A stretch of DNA of 64,000 nt, taken from contig JACJYW010000009.1 of the NCBI GenBank assembly GCA_020635955.1, forward strand, positions 1 to 64,000. Reading direction: 5' to 3'. The position numbers and the translations under genes were made by a program. This stretch comes from Crocinitomicaceae bacterium (GTDB taxonomy: Bacteria; Bacteroidota; Bacteroidia; Flavobacteriales_D; Crocinitomicaceae). Numbering within the stretch: the stretch's first letter is position 1; each line of letters begins with the position of its first letter. Shown here piece after piece: positions 53,201 to 61,682 of the stretch. Below the pieces are notes generated by a model that saw nothing but the letters and a program-made list of their open reading frames with translations, made no database searches and was not told where the DNA came from.

Positions 53201-54655
53201 GGAACAGTGATCCAAACTGCGACAGTTAATATTCCTGATGGTGAACAAGTAGTCACCTTGAATTTCAACGTACCGGTTGGCACTGATCTTCAATTAGGAA
53301 TCCAAACAGGTAGCAGTCCTAATCTTTATAGAAATAACAATAGTGCATCATATCCTTATACATCTGGTGGAGGCGAGATCGTTATCAATGAATCAAGCCC
53401 TAACCCACCAAATAATTTGACCTACTATTACTTCTTCTATGATTGGCAAATTGAAGTACCGGGATGCGTTTCAGAAAGAGAAGAAGTAATCGCAACGGTT
53501 TCAGCTCAGGCAGATGCTACTATTGATCCTGTTGCTTCATTATGTTCTAATGATTCACCTGTAGTACTAACTGCTGCAGATGCAGGAGGAACATGGTCTG
53601 GAACTGGTGTGACAGGCAACAGCTTTGACCCTTCTTCAGCAGGTGCCGGATCACATTCAGTAACGTATACCATTGCAGGAACATGTGGAGATACAGATAA
53701 CATTATAATAGACGTTACCAATAACTTTGACGCCACAATTACTCCTGTTTCGCCTTTGTGTTTAGGGGATTCACCGGTAACATTGACTGCTGTTGATGCG
53801 GGAGGAAGCTGGTCAGGAACTGGAGTTAGCGGAAACACTTTTGATCCTGCAACTGCTGGTGTTGGAACACACACGATCAACTACACCATTACAGGTTCAT
53901 GTGGTGATTCAGATAACCTGGACATAGTTGTTTCGAACAATTTTGATGCAACAATTGATCCACTTCCTTCCAACATGTGTTCAACAGATGCTCCGGTATC
54001 ACTTAATGCAGTTGATGCAGGCGGTACTTGGTCTGGAAATGGCGTTTCTGGCAACACATTTGACCCTTCAATGGCATCATCTGGTGCAAATGTTATTACC
54101 TATACCATAGCGGGAAGTTGCGGTGATACAGACAATGCAACTATTTCCATAGAAGAAACACCAGATGCTACCATTAATGCAGCCGGACCATTCTGCAGAT
54201 ATGAAACCACTTATCAAATGACAGCAGCATCAACCGGAGGAACCTGGTCAGCTGATTGTGGAACTTGTATTAATTCAACTACAGGTATCTTTGATCCTTC
54301 AGCATCTGGATCTGGAAACTGGACCGTTACTTACAGTATTTCTGGCAATTGTCCAAGCTCAGATAACATTATCGTAGTAGTTGAAGACTGTCTAGGTCTA
54401 GAAGAATCTGAAAATGGTATGAGCATTTATCCTAATCCTTCGAATGGCATTCTGATCATTGAAATGAATGAATCTATTGCTGGACAAATCCTAATTCAAG
54501 ATGTTAGCGGAAAGAACGTTTATTCAGATAAATTTCAATCGAATAAAGTTCAGTTGGACTTTACAAATGAAATATCTGATGGAACATATTTCCTGACCAT
54601 CACTTCAAATGATGGCGAATTCAGAACCACACAAAAAATTCAGATCATTCGTTAA
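50261..54655 (+). CDS. Secreted M4 metalloprotease with PKD, CUB, repeat and T9SS tail domains
   Basis: About 1464 residues from the ATG at 50261 (MKKIYVLRSLLLAFMAGFVF signal; an ATG at 50228 adds 11 residues). An FTP-type propeptide (about 20-225) precedes the thermolysin-like domain: HEITHG at 382-387 with Glu about 406 in GALNESFSD and catalytic-site His in GGVHTNSSVQN. Then a PKD domain (WDFGDGNTSTS), a CUB-like domain with four Cys, a second PKD, a lectin-like stretch, four 70-residue repeats, and a T9SS type-A tail (MSIYPNPSNGILII to the end). It is exported by Sec and T9SS and likely cell-surface or free. Confidence 0.93.
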   Translation: MKKIYVLRSLLLAFMAGFVFNSFSQEIFTGPQAESMFPGAQLVRTGQFSKAPSFVKFRPGNELDLDDFQPWVIKNFQLRGNISFNLIGTEHDKLGHKHYRFQQLINGKAIEHSMWILHTQADKIYSMNGLLYPEIQTPTSASISEQTALNNAISHVSANIYKWELAIEEEHLKRETGDPSATYFPNGELVLVSEGGTYQADSYRLAYKFNIYAHQPVSRTYIYVDASTGEIIFEDEVFHTADVPGTAQTAYSGTQTITTDSFSGQFRLRESGRGNGVNTYDMNTGTNYGSAVDFTDTDNNWNNINADMDEYATDAHWGAEMTYDYYWLIHGRNSIDANGFALNSYVHYDNNYANAFWDGQRMTYGDGNGSWSPLTAIDIAGHEITHGLTTFTADLNYSAESGALNESFSDIFGTCIEHYGLPGNWDWLIGEDIGTALRSMSNPNSVGDPDTYFGNNWASLTGGDNGGVHTNSSVQNYWFYLMVVGGSGTNDNSDAYNVTGIDWTDASAIAFRNLTVYLTPTSQFADARFYSIQSAVDLFGGCTPQVETTTNAWYAVGVGLPYNSTVIADMSAPYTTSCSAPFTVDFQNLSNNGTTFEWDFGDGNTSTSVSPSHTYADTGLYTITLIADGGLCGIDTTTWVDYIDVDTSYACIVILPTSGTGPTQTSCDGTLYDSGGPSSNYGGNEDAQITIQPFGASTVTIDFISFAVEAGTSGNCNYDYVRVYDGPTTSDPLIDTYCNNNVPTTITSTGNALTIVFHSDQGLELAGFQIDWSCNMPTSPPTADFSVNTDTTCSGEVVFTDLSTNGPTSWSWDFGDGNTSTSQNPSHDYTSSGDYTVILTATNLNGSDAVTMVDLIHVDLPTPPTGTGDAICENNTASLSATGTGGTLEWFDAQTGGNSLGTGGNYTTPVLSATTSYWVEETVPGPTLSVGPADNTFGGGGNFTGDQHLIFDCTTPVVLKTVRVYANGGGNRIIELRNSSGTVIQTATVNIPDGEQVVTLNFNVPVGTDLQLGIQTGSSPNLYRNNNSASYPYTSGGGEIVINESSPNPPNNLTYYYFFYDWQIEVPGCVSEREEVIATVSAQADATIDPVASLCSNDSPVVLTAADAGGTWSGTGVTGNSFDPSSAGAGSHSVTYTIAGTCGDTDNIIIDVTNNFDATITPVSPLCLGDSPVTLTAVDAGGSWSGTGVSGNTFDPATAGVGTHTINYTITGSCGDSDNLDIVVSNNFDATIDPLPSNMCSTDAPVSLNAVDAGGTWSGNGVSGNTFDPSMASSGANVITYTIAGSCGDTDNATISIEETPDATINAAGPFCRYETTYQMTAASTGGTWSADCGTCINSTTGIFDPSASGSGNWTVTYSISGNCPSSDNIIVVVEDCLGLEESENGMSIYPNPSNGILIIEMNESIAGQILIQDVSGKNVYSDKFQSNKVQLDFTNEISDGTYFLTITSNDGEFRTTQKIQIIR

Positions 54656-54678
54656 GATTTTTCAATAAAAAGTTGAAG

Positions 54679-54711
54679 AGCCGCATTACTAAACTAATGC
54701 GGCTTTTTTAT
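54679..54711 (+). terminator. Rho-independent terminator of the M4 protease gene
   Basis: Ten-base stem AGCCGCATTA / TAATGCGGCT, loop CTAAAC, followed by a run of Ts, 24 bases after the stop. Confidence 0.92.
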
Positions 54712-54831
54712 ATTTTGACGACCTATTTGATAGATTTTTCCCTTTTTTAAGAATATCCAGCGAAAAAATTCAATATTTATCCAACCTATCCGTTCTTCAA
54801 TGCGTGAGATATCATAAGTTTGTAAATTCTA

Positions 54832-55515
54832 ATGCATAAATACACGCTTTACATATTGACATTTTTGACCGGATTACTCTTCATATCATGTGAACCGGAA
54901 ACTACTGTCCCTGATCAAAATAAGATCTTCACTTCTTATACTGTGATATATAATCATTCTTTAGATAAAACAACAGCAACGGTTGATTTCACACTAGATA
55001 ACCCAAGTAATCTATCAATTGACAAGATCAAATTAACACATCCGGCTAGCATCAAGTATAATGCTAAAGAGTTGCTTTTTAACGAGAATAAGAGGAACTA
55101 TAACAAAGAGTTTATAGGTACAGTGAATAGTCAATTTGATTATATCGATTATAACGGAACTCGATTTATTAATGAAGCTGTTATCCCTGAGCCCATAGTT
55201 ATTAATGGATTACCTGACACAATTGGTATTACAGAGGATCTATTCATTATTTGGGAAGGAAGCGAACTTCAGGCAAATGAGCAAATTCTTGTGACATTTG
55301 AGAATATAGATCAGAATACAAATTTCAAATTCAATGCCCAGGCATCAACGAACAACATTATCCCAATAGATCAGGGTGCCCTTTACAATTTAGGAACTGG
55401 AAACTGTATTGTAACATTGGCAAGACATATTATCAAATCGGTGAATGAAAAACCAGTTGCAGGCGGAAGCATTTTCACCAAATATGAAGTTCAGGATACT
55501 ATTTATTTTTATTGA
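54832..55515 (+). CDS. Lipoprotein of unknown function
   Basis: A 227-residue protein with signal and lipobox (LTGLLFISCEPE, Cys about 21). The mature part is rich in beta-type stretches (TVDFTLDNPSNLSIDKIKL, ILVTFENIDQNTNFKFNA) and has no motif I recognise. It lies alone between the M4 protease terminator and the convergent DUF2130 gene, whose 3' end overlaps it by 7 bases. The location is the periplasm or outer membrane. Confidence 0.75.
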   Translation: MHKYTLYILTFLTGLLFISCEPETTVPDQNKIFTSYTVIYNHSLDKTTATVDFTLDNPSNLSIDKIKLTHPASIKYNAKELLFNENKRNYNKEFIGTVNSQFDYIDYNGTRFINEAVIPEPIVINGLPDTIGITEDLFIIWEGSELQANEQILVTFENIDQNTNFKFNAQASTNNIIPIDQGALYNLGTGNCIVTLARHIIKSVNEKPVAGGSIFTKYEVQDTIYFY

Positions 55516-56798
55516 TCCTCTTCTAATAGATGATCATCCGTATCATCAAATTCCAAAGCTTCTATAGACTTTACTGATGCTCCTGCTATTCCTTTAACCG
55601 AGCCATATAAACCAAGAGTATTCTCTATTACTTTATCAATTTGTTTTTCACGTTCTTTCCAATTCTTGATCATTTGTCGCTTTTCGCGTTCCAAATTCTC
55701 CTTCATTGTTGAAAATGCTTCCACAATAGCTTCAACCTGATGTCTGAATTCATTTCCCGTCAAATAAGCATATAGCATCTGCATTTTATCTCCTTTATTC
55801 TCATTTGCAGCTCGAGTGGCATTTACTCTGATCAAGGCATCTCTCAAGACAGCAGCTACGCTTTTGAACTCTGAAAAAGAGCATACCCACACACCATCTA
55901 CAAGCGCAAAACTGCTTTGATCTTTTGGTAAAGTCTGTGTAATTAATACAGCAATATCTGCACCTGCAGAAAGCATATCTGATTTCAATTTTGGGATCCA
56001 GTCTCCAGCGAAATTCTGTGTACGTTTAGATTCATAAATGATCTTACCACATTCTTCCTGACTTTTATTGACAACGGTTTGAAGACAATCTGCTCCTCTA
56101 ACACCTTTTGACACTTCCTCAATATTATCAAAGGGAAAGATTTGTCTCAATGCTTCTTCAATAGCTAACTCCTGAACTTCTCCCTGCAATTGCATAGAGC
56201 CCTGCTCCATTCTTCGCTTCATTTCATCAGCAGATTTCTTAGCGTCCTCAATTTGTTTCTGATATTCTTTTTCTTTGAGCTCAAATTTCTCTGCTAGCTT
56301 TTTTTCAGCTTCTTCCTCTAGCTTTTTACTGCCTTCCAGGATCTTTTTCTGGATCTCCAGCTCCATTCTCTCCTTTGCCTCCTTAAGTTCAAGTTCCTTC
56401 TTCATGAACTCCACTTCTTTTTCCAAAAGCTTTTTGTTCTCCTCTTTCTTCTTCTCAAGATCTTCCTGCAGATTTTTCAGGATGGCGTCCATGCTTTCTT
56501 TTGCTTCTTTAGATGCTTTTTCTTTCGCTTCAGACTCTATTTTTTCACGATCTTTTTTCAAACGCTCCAGATATTCTTCTCGCGCTTTTTCCTGATTGTC
56601 TTCAAATTGTTTCCTTAGAGCCTGGAACTTCTCCTGATCTTCAAGAAATTTCCTTTTTTTCTCTTCCTGCTCGGCAAGGAATTGCTGATTTTTTTGTTGA
56701 AATTCTAGTCTTAGCTTTTCCTCTATACCATGAGCTATGGCATCTTCTGGACTAAATGAATGCCCACACTGAGGACAGGTAATTTTAACATCACTCAT
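55509..56798 (-). CDS. DUF2130 protein, PD-(D/E)XK nuclease-like
   Basis: A 429-residue cytoplasmic protein. A short zinc-ribbon start (ITCPQCGHSF) is followed by a long Glu/Lys coiled coil (about 25-215). The C-terminal DUF2130 domain holds GVRGADCLQTV and GKIIYESKRTQNFAGDWIPKLKSD, an arrangement like the acidic and E-x-K elements of PD-(D/E)XK nucleases, followed by DIAVLITQTLPKDQ. Function is not established. It is the last gene of a minus-strand run of M42 peptidase, WD40-caspase and a small protein (41-base gap upstream). Confidence 0.85.
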   Translation of the reverse strand: MSDVKITCPQCGHSFSPEDAIAHGIEEKLRLEFQQKNQQFLAEQEEKKRKFLEDQEKFQALRKQFEDNQEKAREEYLERLKKDREKIESEAKEKASKEAKESMDAILKNLQEDLEKKKEENKKLLEKEVEFMKKELELKEAKERMELEIQKKILEGSKKLEEEAEKKLAEKFELKEKEYQKQIEDAKKSADEMKRRMEQGSMQLQGEVQELAIEEALRQIFPFDNIEEVSKGVRGADCLQTVVNKSQEECGKIIYESKRTQNFAGDWIPKLKSDMLSAGADIAVLITQTLPKDQSSFALVDGVWVCSFSEFKSVAAVLRDALIRVNATRAANENKGDKMQMLYAYLTGNEFRHQVEAIVEAFSTMKENLEREKRQMIKNWKEREKQIDKVIENTLGLYGSVKGIAGASVKSIEALEFDDTDDHLLEEDQ

Positions 56799-56838
56799 AC
56801 TTCTACTTTTGAGCTAAGAAATTCAAATAGAACGTAAA

Positions 56839-57258
56839 TTATTTACGTTTCTTGGTAACAAAGATCTTATTTCCCTCCATGGTAATTTCCCATGTGTGGT
56901 CGAATATCCTTGGTAGATATCGGAGATACAATTTTGTACGTTGAGATAATTCTGTATCCTCACCCTCTTTATATACACCTGTAAACTCGTACACCTGAGT
57001 ATTTGGATGTTTTTCCCCATACATATCTATGATGGTAATAATGGTACGCATTACTTTAAAGACATCTCCTTTATTAGTCAAAGCATACTCTTCACCTTCA
57101 TACTCTTCATTTAAAACACCAAATGCAATTACGGCGTGCAGGATGTTCTCTTTCTTGCGGGCAAAACGCACTTCATACTCCACATCATACTCTGTGGTAA
57201 AGTGATAAACCTGACCGGTTGGAATATTGGGCTTTATGATCTCGTAGATATCCTCCAT
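56839..57258 (-). CDS. Hypothetical small protein
   Basis: A 139-residue protein of unrecognised family. It reads VYHFTTEYDVEYEVRFARKKENILHAVIAFGVL, then YALTNKGDVFKVMRTIITIIDMY and a C-terminal RTKLYLRYLPRIF, an alternating beta-alpha pattern without catalytic motif or signal peptide. Proteins with the TNKGD/TNTGD motif occur in phages and Bacteroidota as far as I recall, but I give no function. The gene lies 3 bases after the WD40-caspase gene, so it is probably co-translated with it. Confidence 0.75.
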   Translation of the reverse strand: MEDIYEIIKPNIPTGQVYHFTTEYDVEYEVRFARKKENILHAVIAFGVLNEEYEGEEYALTNKGDVFKVMRTIITIIDMYGEKHPNTQVYEFTGVYKEGEDTELSQRTKLYLRYLPRIFDHTWEITMEGNKIFVTKKRK

Positions 57259-57261
57259 GGA

Positions 57262-60200
57262 CTAATGACCAAATATAATGTAATCTTGGCTAATATTTTC
57301 TTCTCGAGAAGAAGGAATTTGTTTTCCATGTGACAACTTTTCAACCTGTTTATGAACAAATGATCGAATTTCGGAAACCTGAATGAGCTGATCCTTGTTC
57401 TTGTCAGTAGCCGGATTATCTAATCCAGAGAGGAAAGCATAGGTAAATAAACCGTTCTTCCATTGATCACTTTCCATGGCATATTCTGCTCCTCCGGCAC
57501 TTGAAATAACTGTTGCTCCAGAACCTTTTCTTGTGTCAGAGAAAACATCTTGCATAAATTCCACAGTATTCTCAAAACCAAATCCTTGCTTTTGTCTAAC
57601 CCCGACACCCGCAGCTCTGAATTCAACCTCTCCATCTTCAACTTCTGGAGCAGGCCCTTCTTCTATTTCTTCCTTATCTAATTCACCTGAATGACAAGTA
57701 TCCATGATCAATAACTTACGATAAGGTTTTAATTCATTCAACATGGCATGAATACGATCATAGCTAAGCCCCTTTTCTTCTGGTGCATTAAAATCCATAT
57801 CATATGTTCCGTAGAAATAGTCAAAATTGGTGTTCAACACTCCATGACCTGCAATGAAAATGATAGCCAGATCTTCATGAGTACTACCTTTAAAAAATTC
57901 TCTCAAATCCTCAAAATTTTGTGAAGTGGCATCTTCATTCAATAGCATTTTTGAATGGATTTGATTGTACATCCCACCCGATTCTTTCAGCTTAGCAACA
58001 ACATCAGTTGCATCTTTTGTAGGATAAGTCAGATTGAATCGATCATCTTGATATTTAGATACACCAATGGCCACAATATACAGGTCATGCTTTTCTTCAT
58101 CTCCCTGACGAATGATCTCTATTGTTTCATAAAGTGATTCTGCACCATTATCGTTAATACAAGAAAGCTGAATTCTGTTTTCTCCAAATACCAGCGGAAT
58201 TTCAAATTCTTTTCTGATAGATTTGACCTTTGCATCTGGGCGATATCCTTGTTCTCCAAAGATTGGAACATCATTCACAAAAATGTTCAGTTGCTCAATA
58301 TTATAGCTGTCATCCCAGGCTTTTACCCATACCTTTAAATTCTTGTCAGTAGTTACCAGATCCACATTTGTTTCATTCATGATATTTGGTAAATGATAAT
58401 CCAACTGAAGCTCACCTTCATCCAGATTCAGTTTTCTAAGCCTTTTTTGATGTAAATAATTATACGCCTTGATCAATTGTGGAGGTGATTTACCGATACG
58501 TTCTGCCACAATATCCGGCCTGTTCAAATAGACATCAAACTGTTCGAATGGAACCAATTCATTATTGATCCTAAATGCAATCTCTTTCAAAGCATTCTTT
58601 GAAGCCATGTAAAAATTATCGGGTGTATAGATCATAAAATCACCACCTGTAATGGCCACATAAGTTGCAATTACCTCACATTTCTTATAATCATTGATCT
58701 TTATTGTACCGTCTTCAGATGAGGAAAAAACCCTGTCATTGGTTTGATCAAAGATCACCTGAGTTATGCCATTATCATGTGCCTGGATCTTACATATCTC
58801 TTTTCCACTTTGAACTTCCCAAAACCTTACCGAATTATCAAATTCTGAAACTGCATTATTGGAAGCACCTGACGCCAAAATAGTTCCTTCAGCATTGAAA
58901 TCAATGGATGTAATATTGTTGGTATGACCAATTAATTTTTGTTTGATGGTCCAATTCTCAACTTCTCGAATAATGATCGTTTTATCCCAGGCAGATGTAG
59001 CCATAAACTTTCCATCAGGACTGAATTTCACGTCAGATGCACAAATAATTTGGTCATTGAATTCGCGAATTAGTTTATTCGATTTAAAATCCCAAACTTT
59101 AACCGTTGGATCCTCCAAATTTGAGGTTCCATAAGTCGTTACGGCTATCCAACTTTCGGTGGGATGTATATCAACACCTGTAACTAATCCAGTATTAGGA
59201 CCAATTGTCGAGATCAAAGTTTTGCTTTTGAGATCCCAAATACGCACGTTCATATCCATACCCCCGCCCGCAACATAATTTCCATCCGGCGAAATCGTAA
59301 CAGATTGCTGCATCATATAATATGTTGGCAATTCACCTTCTAACTGACCTGTTTCTACATTCCAAACGCCCATATTAATTGTGGACAGTTGCGTGATGAG
59401 ATGTTTCCCATCCAGCGTAAATTGACAAGGGAAAAAGCCAGCTAAAGTTGAAATTCTTTTATTGAGTTTAAGGTCCCATAATTCTATGGTGATATTATCT
59501 GAAGCTACAGCTAGATAATCGCCATTTGGATCATAGGCCATTTTAACGATCTTGGAAACTTTTCCTCCTAGTTCCTTGAACGTTTTCCCTTGTTTCACAT
59601 TATAGAATCTAATAATGTCATTATTAGCCATGATAATGATCTCACCTTTTGGATGAGAAGTCAAACATTGTGTCACAAACATTGATTCATTAAACTCCTT
59701 TTTTACCTCAAATCGCTTGTAATCGATCACCTGAACTCTACCATCTGTCAGAGAGATGTACAAATAAGAAGCCTTAGGGTCAAATTTTAGATCTTTAATC
59801 TTGGCATTATATTTTGGTGATTCAAATACGAATTTGTGTTGTTCTGTATCATAAACCCGAAGAATGTCATCATTAAAACCCGTAGCCATGTACCTACCAT
59901 CCGGAGTGAGGTCAGATCTTGAAAAAGGATAATTCAATTCATCAAATAGTTTGACCGTTTTAACAATCGCTTCTGATTCAATACTGAAATAGTTTAGGTT
60001 CCCTAATTGGTCATAAGTATAGATCATATTCTTATTAGTATCCACCGTTAAAGACATGCTAACCACTTCAACCTCTCTAGTCTTACCGGTTTCCATATCA
60101 GTAATACCCAGGAAACTTCGGTCACTGGAATGAAACAATCTCTTACCGTCTTTGGAAAGGGCAATTCCGTTCATCAGACCACCCTGACGCGTTTTGAATA

Positions 60201-60525
60201 CTTCTTTTCCTGTTACAACATTCCAAACTATTACTTCATTTTGTTGCGTCACCGCTGCTAAATGAATGTTATCATGAGCAAAGATCATTTGATCGATCCT
60301 TCCATCCATTCCAGAAATTGTTCGATATTCTCTGGTTGTAGCAATATCCCAGATCTTCACTACCTTATTGTTTCCTGCGCTTGCCAAATACTTCCCGTTT
60401 GGTGAAATGACCATATAATTGATCTGATCAGCATGCCCGGTTGTTAAAACAACTTCAGGCTTCAGATTAGCAAGAACTTGTAATGCAGTTAAAAGAATAA
60501 ATATGAAGAGATATCTCACGATCAT
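57262..60525 (-). CDS. WD40-repeat protein with C-terminal caspase (C14) domain
   Basis: A 1087-residue protein with a signal peptide (MIVRYLFIFILLTALQVLA). About a dozen WD40 repeats fill residues 30-625, judged from recurring GHTNNITSIDF, KVWDFKSN and HPTESWIAV patterns. A linker/Ig-like region follows (about 660-825). The caspase-like domain (830-1087) keeps the catalytic dyad: His894 in IFIAGHGVLN and Cys944 in LLIMDTCHSGELD. The signal peptide places it in the periplasm or outside. It overlaps the M42 peptidase gene by 4 bases. Targets are unknown. Confidence 0.88.
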   Translation of the reverse strand: MIVRYLFIFILLTALQVLANLKPEVVLTTGHADQINYMVISPNGKYLASAGNNKVVKIWDIATTREYRTISGMDGRIDQMIFAHDNIHLAAVTQQNEVIVWNVVTGKEVFKTRQGGLMNGIALSKDGKRLFHSSDRSFLGITDMETGKTREVEVVSMSLTVDTNKNMIYTYDQLGNLNYFSIESEAIVKTVKLFDELNYPFSRSDLTPDGRYMATGFNDDILRVYDTEQHKFVFESPKYNAKIKDLKFDPKASYLYISLTDGRVQVIDYKRFEVKKEFNESMFVTQCLTSHPKGEIIIMANNDIIRFYNVKQGKTFKELGGKVSKIVKMAYDPNGDYLAVASDNITIELWDLKLNKRISTLAGFFPCQFTLDGKHLITQLSTINMGVWNVETGQLEGELPTYYMMQQSVTISPDGNYVAGGGMDMNVRIWDLKSKTLISTIGPNTGLVTGVDIHPTESWIAVTTYGTSNLEDPTVKVWDFKSNKLIREFNDQIICASDVKFSPDGKFMATSAWDKTIIIREVENWTIKQKLIGHTNNITSIDFNAEGTILASGASNNAVSEFDNSVRFWEVQSGKEICKIQAHDNGITQVIFDQTNDRVFSSSEDGTIKINDYKKCEVIATYVAITGGDFMIYTPDNFYMASKNALKEIAFRINNELVPFEQFDVYLNRPDIVAERIGKSPPQLIKAYNYLHQKRLRKLNLDEGELQLDYHLPNIMNETNVDLVTTDKNLKVWVKAWDDSYNIEQLNIFVNDVPIFGEQGYRPDAKVKSIRKEFEIPLVFGENRIQLSCINDNGAESLYETIEIIRQGDEEKHDLYIVAIGVSKYQDDRFNLTYPTKDATDVVAKLKESGGMYNQIHSKMLLNEDATSQNFEDLREFFKGSTHEDLAIIFIAGHGVLNTNFDYFYGTYDMDFNAPEEKGLSYDRIHAMLNELKPYRKLLIMDTCHSGELDKEEIEEGPAPEVEDGEVEFRAAGVGVRQKQGFGFENTVEFMQDVFSDTRKGSGATVISSAGGAEYAMESDQWKNGLFTYAFLSGLDNPATDKNKDQLIQVSEIRSFVHKQVEKLSHGKQIPSSREENISQDYIIFGH

Positions 60526-61610
60526 TTGAAATATCTAAAATCGTGCCCATTCTTAATGTTTGCCAAGGTTTCGTATATCAATCTAATGCCATTTTCAACA
60601 TCATCTTTATGCGCCATTTCAACCGTTGTATGCATATATCTCAAAGGAGTAGAAATCAAAACTGAAGGTACACCTGCATTTGAATAGGCAAAAGCGTCCG
60701 TATCAGTTCCTGTCGCCCTTGATGCGGCAGCTCTTTGAAACGGAATTTTATGCTTTTGGGCAGTATCCATAACGATCTTCAATAAATTATTCTGAACTGC
60801 AGGACCGTATGTAAGAACCGGCCCTTCCCCAGATTTGAGATCACCCTGAACAATTTTGTTGATCATTGGAGTTTGCGTATCATGACAAACATCTGTTATA
60901 ATTGCTGCATCTGGCTTAATTCGTTCAGCAATCATCTCTGCACCCCTTAACCCTACTTCCTCCTGTACTGAATTTGTGATATACAATCCGAAGGGAAGTT
61001 TCACATTGTTCTCTTTCAATAATCTGGCTACTTCGGCAATCATGAATCCACCAATTCGGTTATCAAGCGCTCTTCCTACATATCTATTTTTATTGAGGAT
61101 CATGAACTCATCCTCATAGGTCACAACACAGCCAACATGAATACCTAATTTTTCAACTTCAGCTTTAGAACTGCATCCTACATCCAAGAAGATATTTTTA
61201 AGTGTAGGAGCTTCTTCATTAGCTCCTCTGGTATGGATAGCCGGCCAACCAAACACCCCTTTGACAATTCCTTTATCTGTATGGATATTTACTCTTTTCG
61301 AAGGAGCAATTTGATGATCAGAACCACCATTTTTTCGCAAATAAATAAACCCATCTGAATTGATATAATGCACGAAATATGATATCTCATCAGCATGCGC
61401 TTCAATCACCACTTTATACTCTGCTTTAGGGTTAATTATGCCAACAACACTACCATAATTATCAACCCAATAGTCATCTATATAGGGTTTTATGTAGTCT
61501 AACCACAACTTTTGACCTTCTTTTTCAAAACCGGTTGGTGAAGGATTGTTCAGATATTTTGTGAGGAAAGTTATACTTGATTTTTTCAGCACTGCCTTAT
61601 TCTTAGCCAT
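60522..61610 (-). CDS. M42-family aminopeptidase
   Basis: A 362-residue M42 glutamyl aminopeptidase/endoglucanase-type enzyme: metal His in EAHADEIS, bridging Asp in GRALDNRIGG, catalytic Glu-Glu in SVQEEVGLRGA, Asp in IITDVCHD and last His in RYMHTTVEM. M42 enzymes trim peptides as large tetrahedral complexes in the cytoplasm. The last 4 bases overlap the start of the WD40-caspase gene. It begins the minus-strand operon and diverges from the TPR gene. Confidence 0.93.
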   Translation of the reverse strand: MAKNKAVLKKSSITFLTKYLNNPSPTGFEKEGQKLWLDYIKPYIDDYWVDNYGSVVGIINPKAEYKVVIEAHADEISYFVHYINSDGFIYLRKNGGSDHQIAPSKRVNIHTDKGIVKGVFGWPAIHTRGANEEAPTLKNIFLDVGCSSKAEVEKLGIHVGCVVTYEDEFMILNKNRYVGRALDNRIGGFMIAEVARLLKENNVKLPFGLYITNSVQEEVGLRGAEMIAERIKPDAAIITDVCHDTQTPMINKIVQGDLKSGEGPVLTYGPAVQNNLLKIVMDTAQKHKIPFQRAAASRATGTDTDAFAYSNAGVPSVLISTPLRYMHTTVEMAHKDDVENGIRLIYETLANIKNGHDFRYFK

Positions 61611-61682
61611 AATCTAATTTTGTACGATAATTGCAATATACCCATTAAAAGTATAAATTAGCAGACATAAAATTTGGAAAAT

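Noticed and set aside
55509..61610. A complete known anti-phage defence system around the WD40-caspase
   Set aside because: The set does not match a named system I know, and the caspase has a signal peptide; only the module is reported as a finding.
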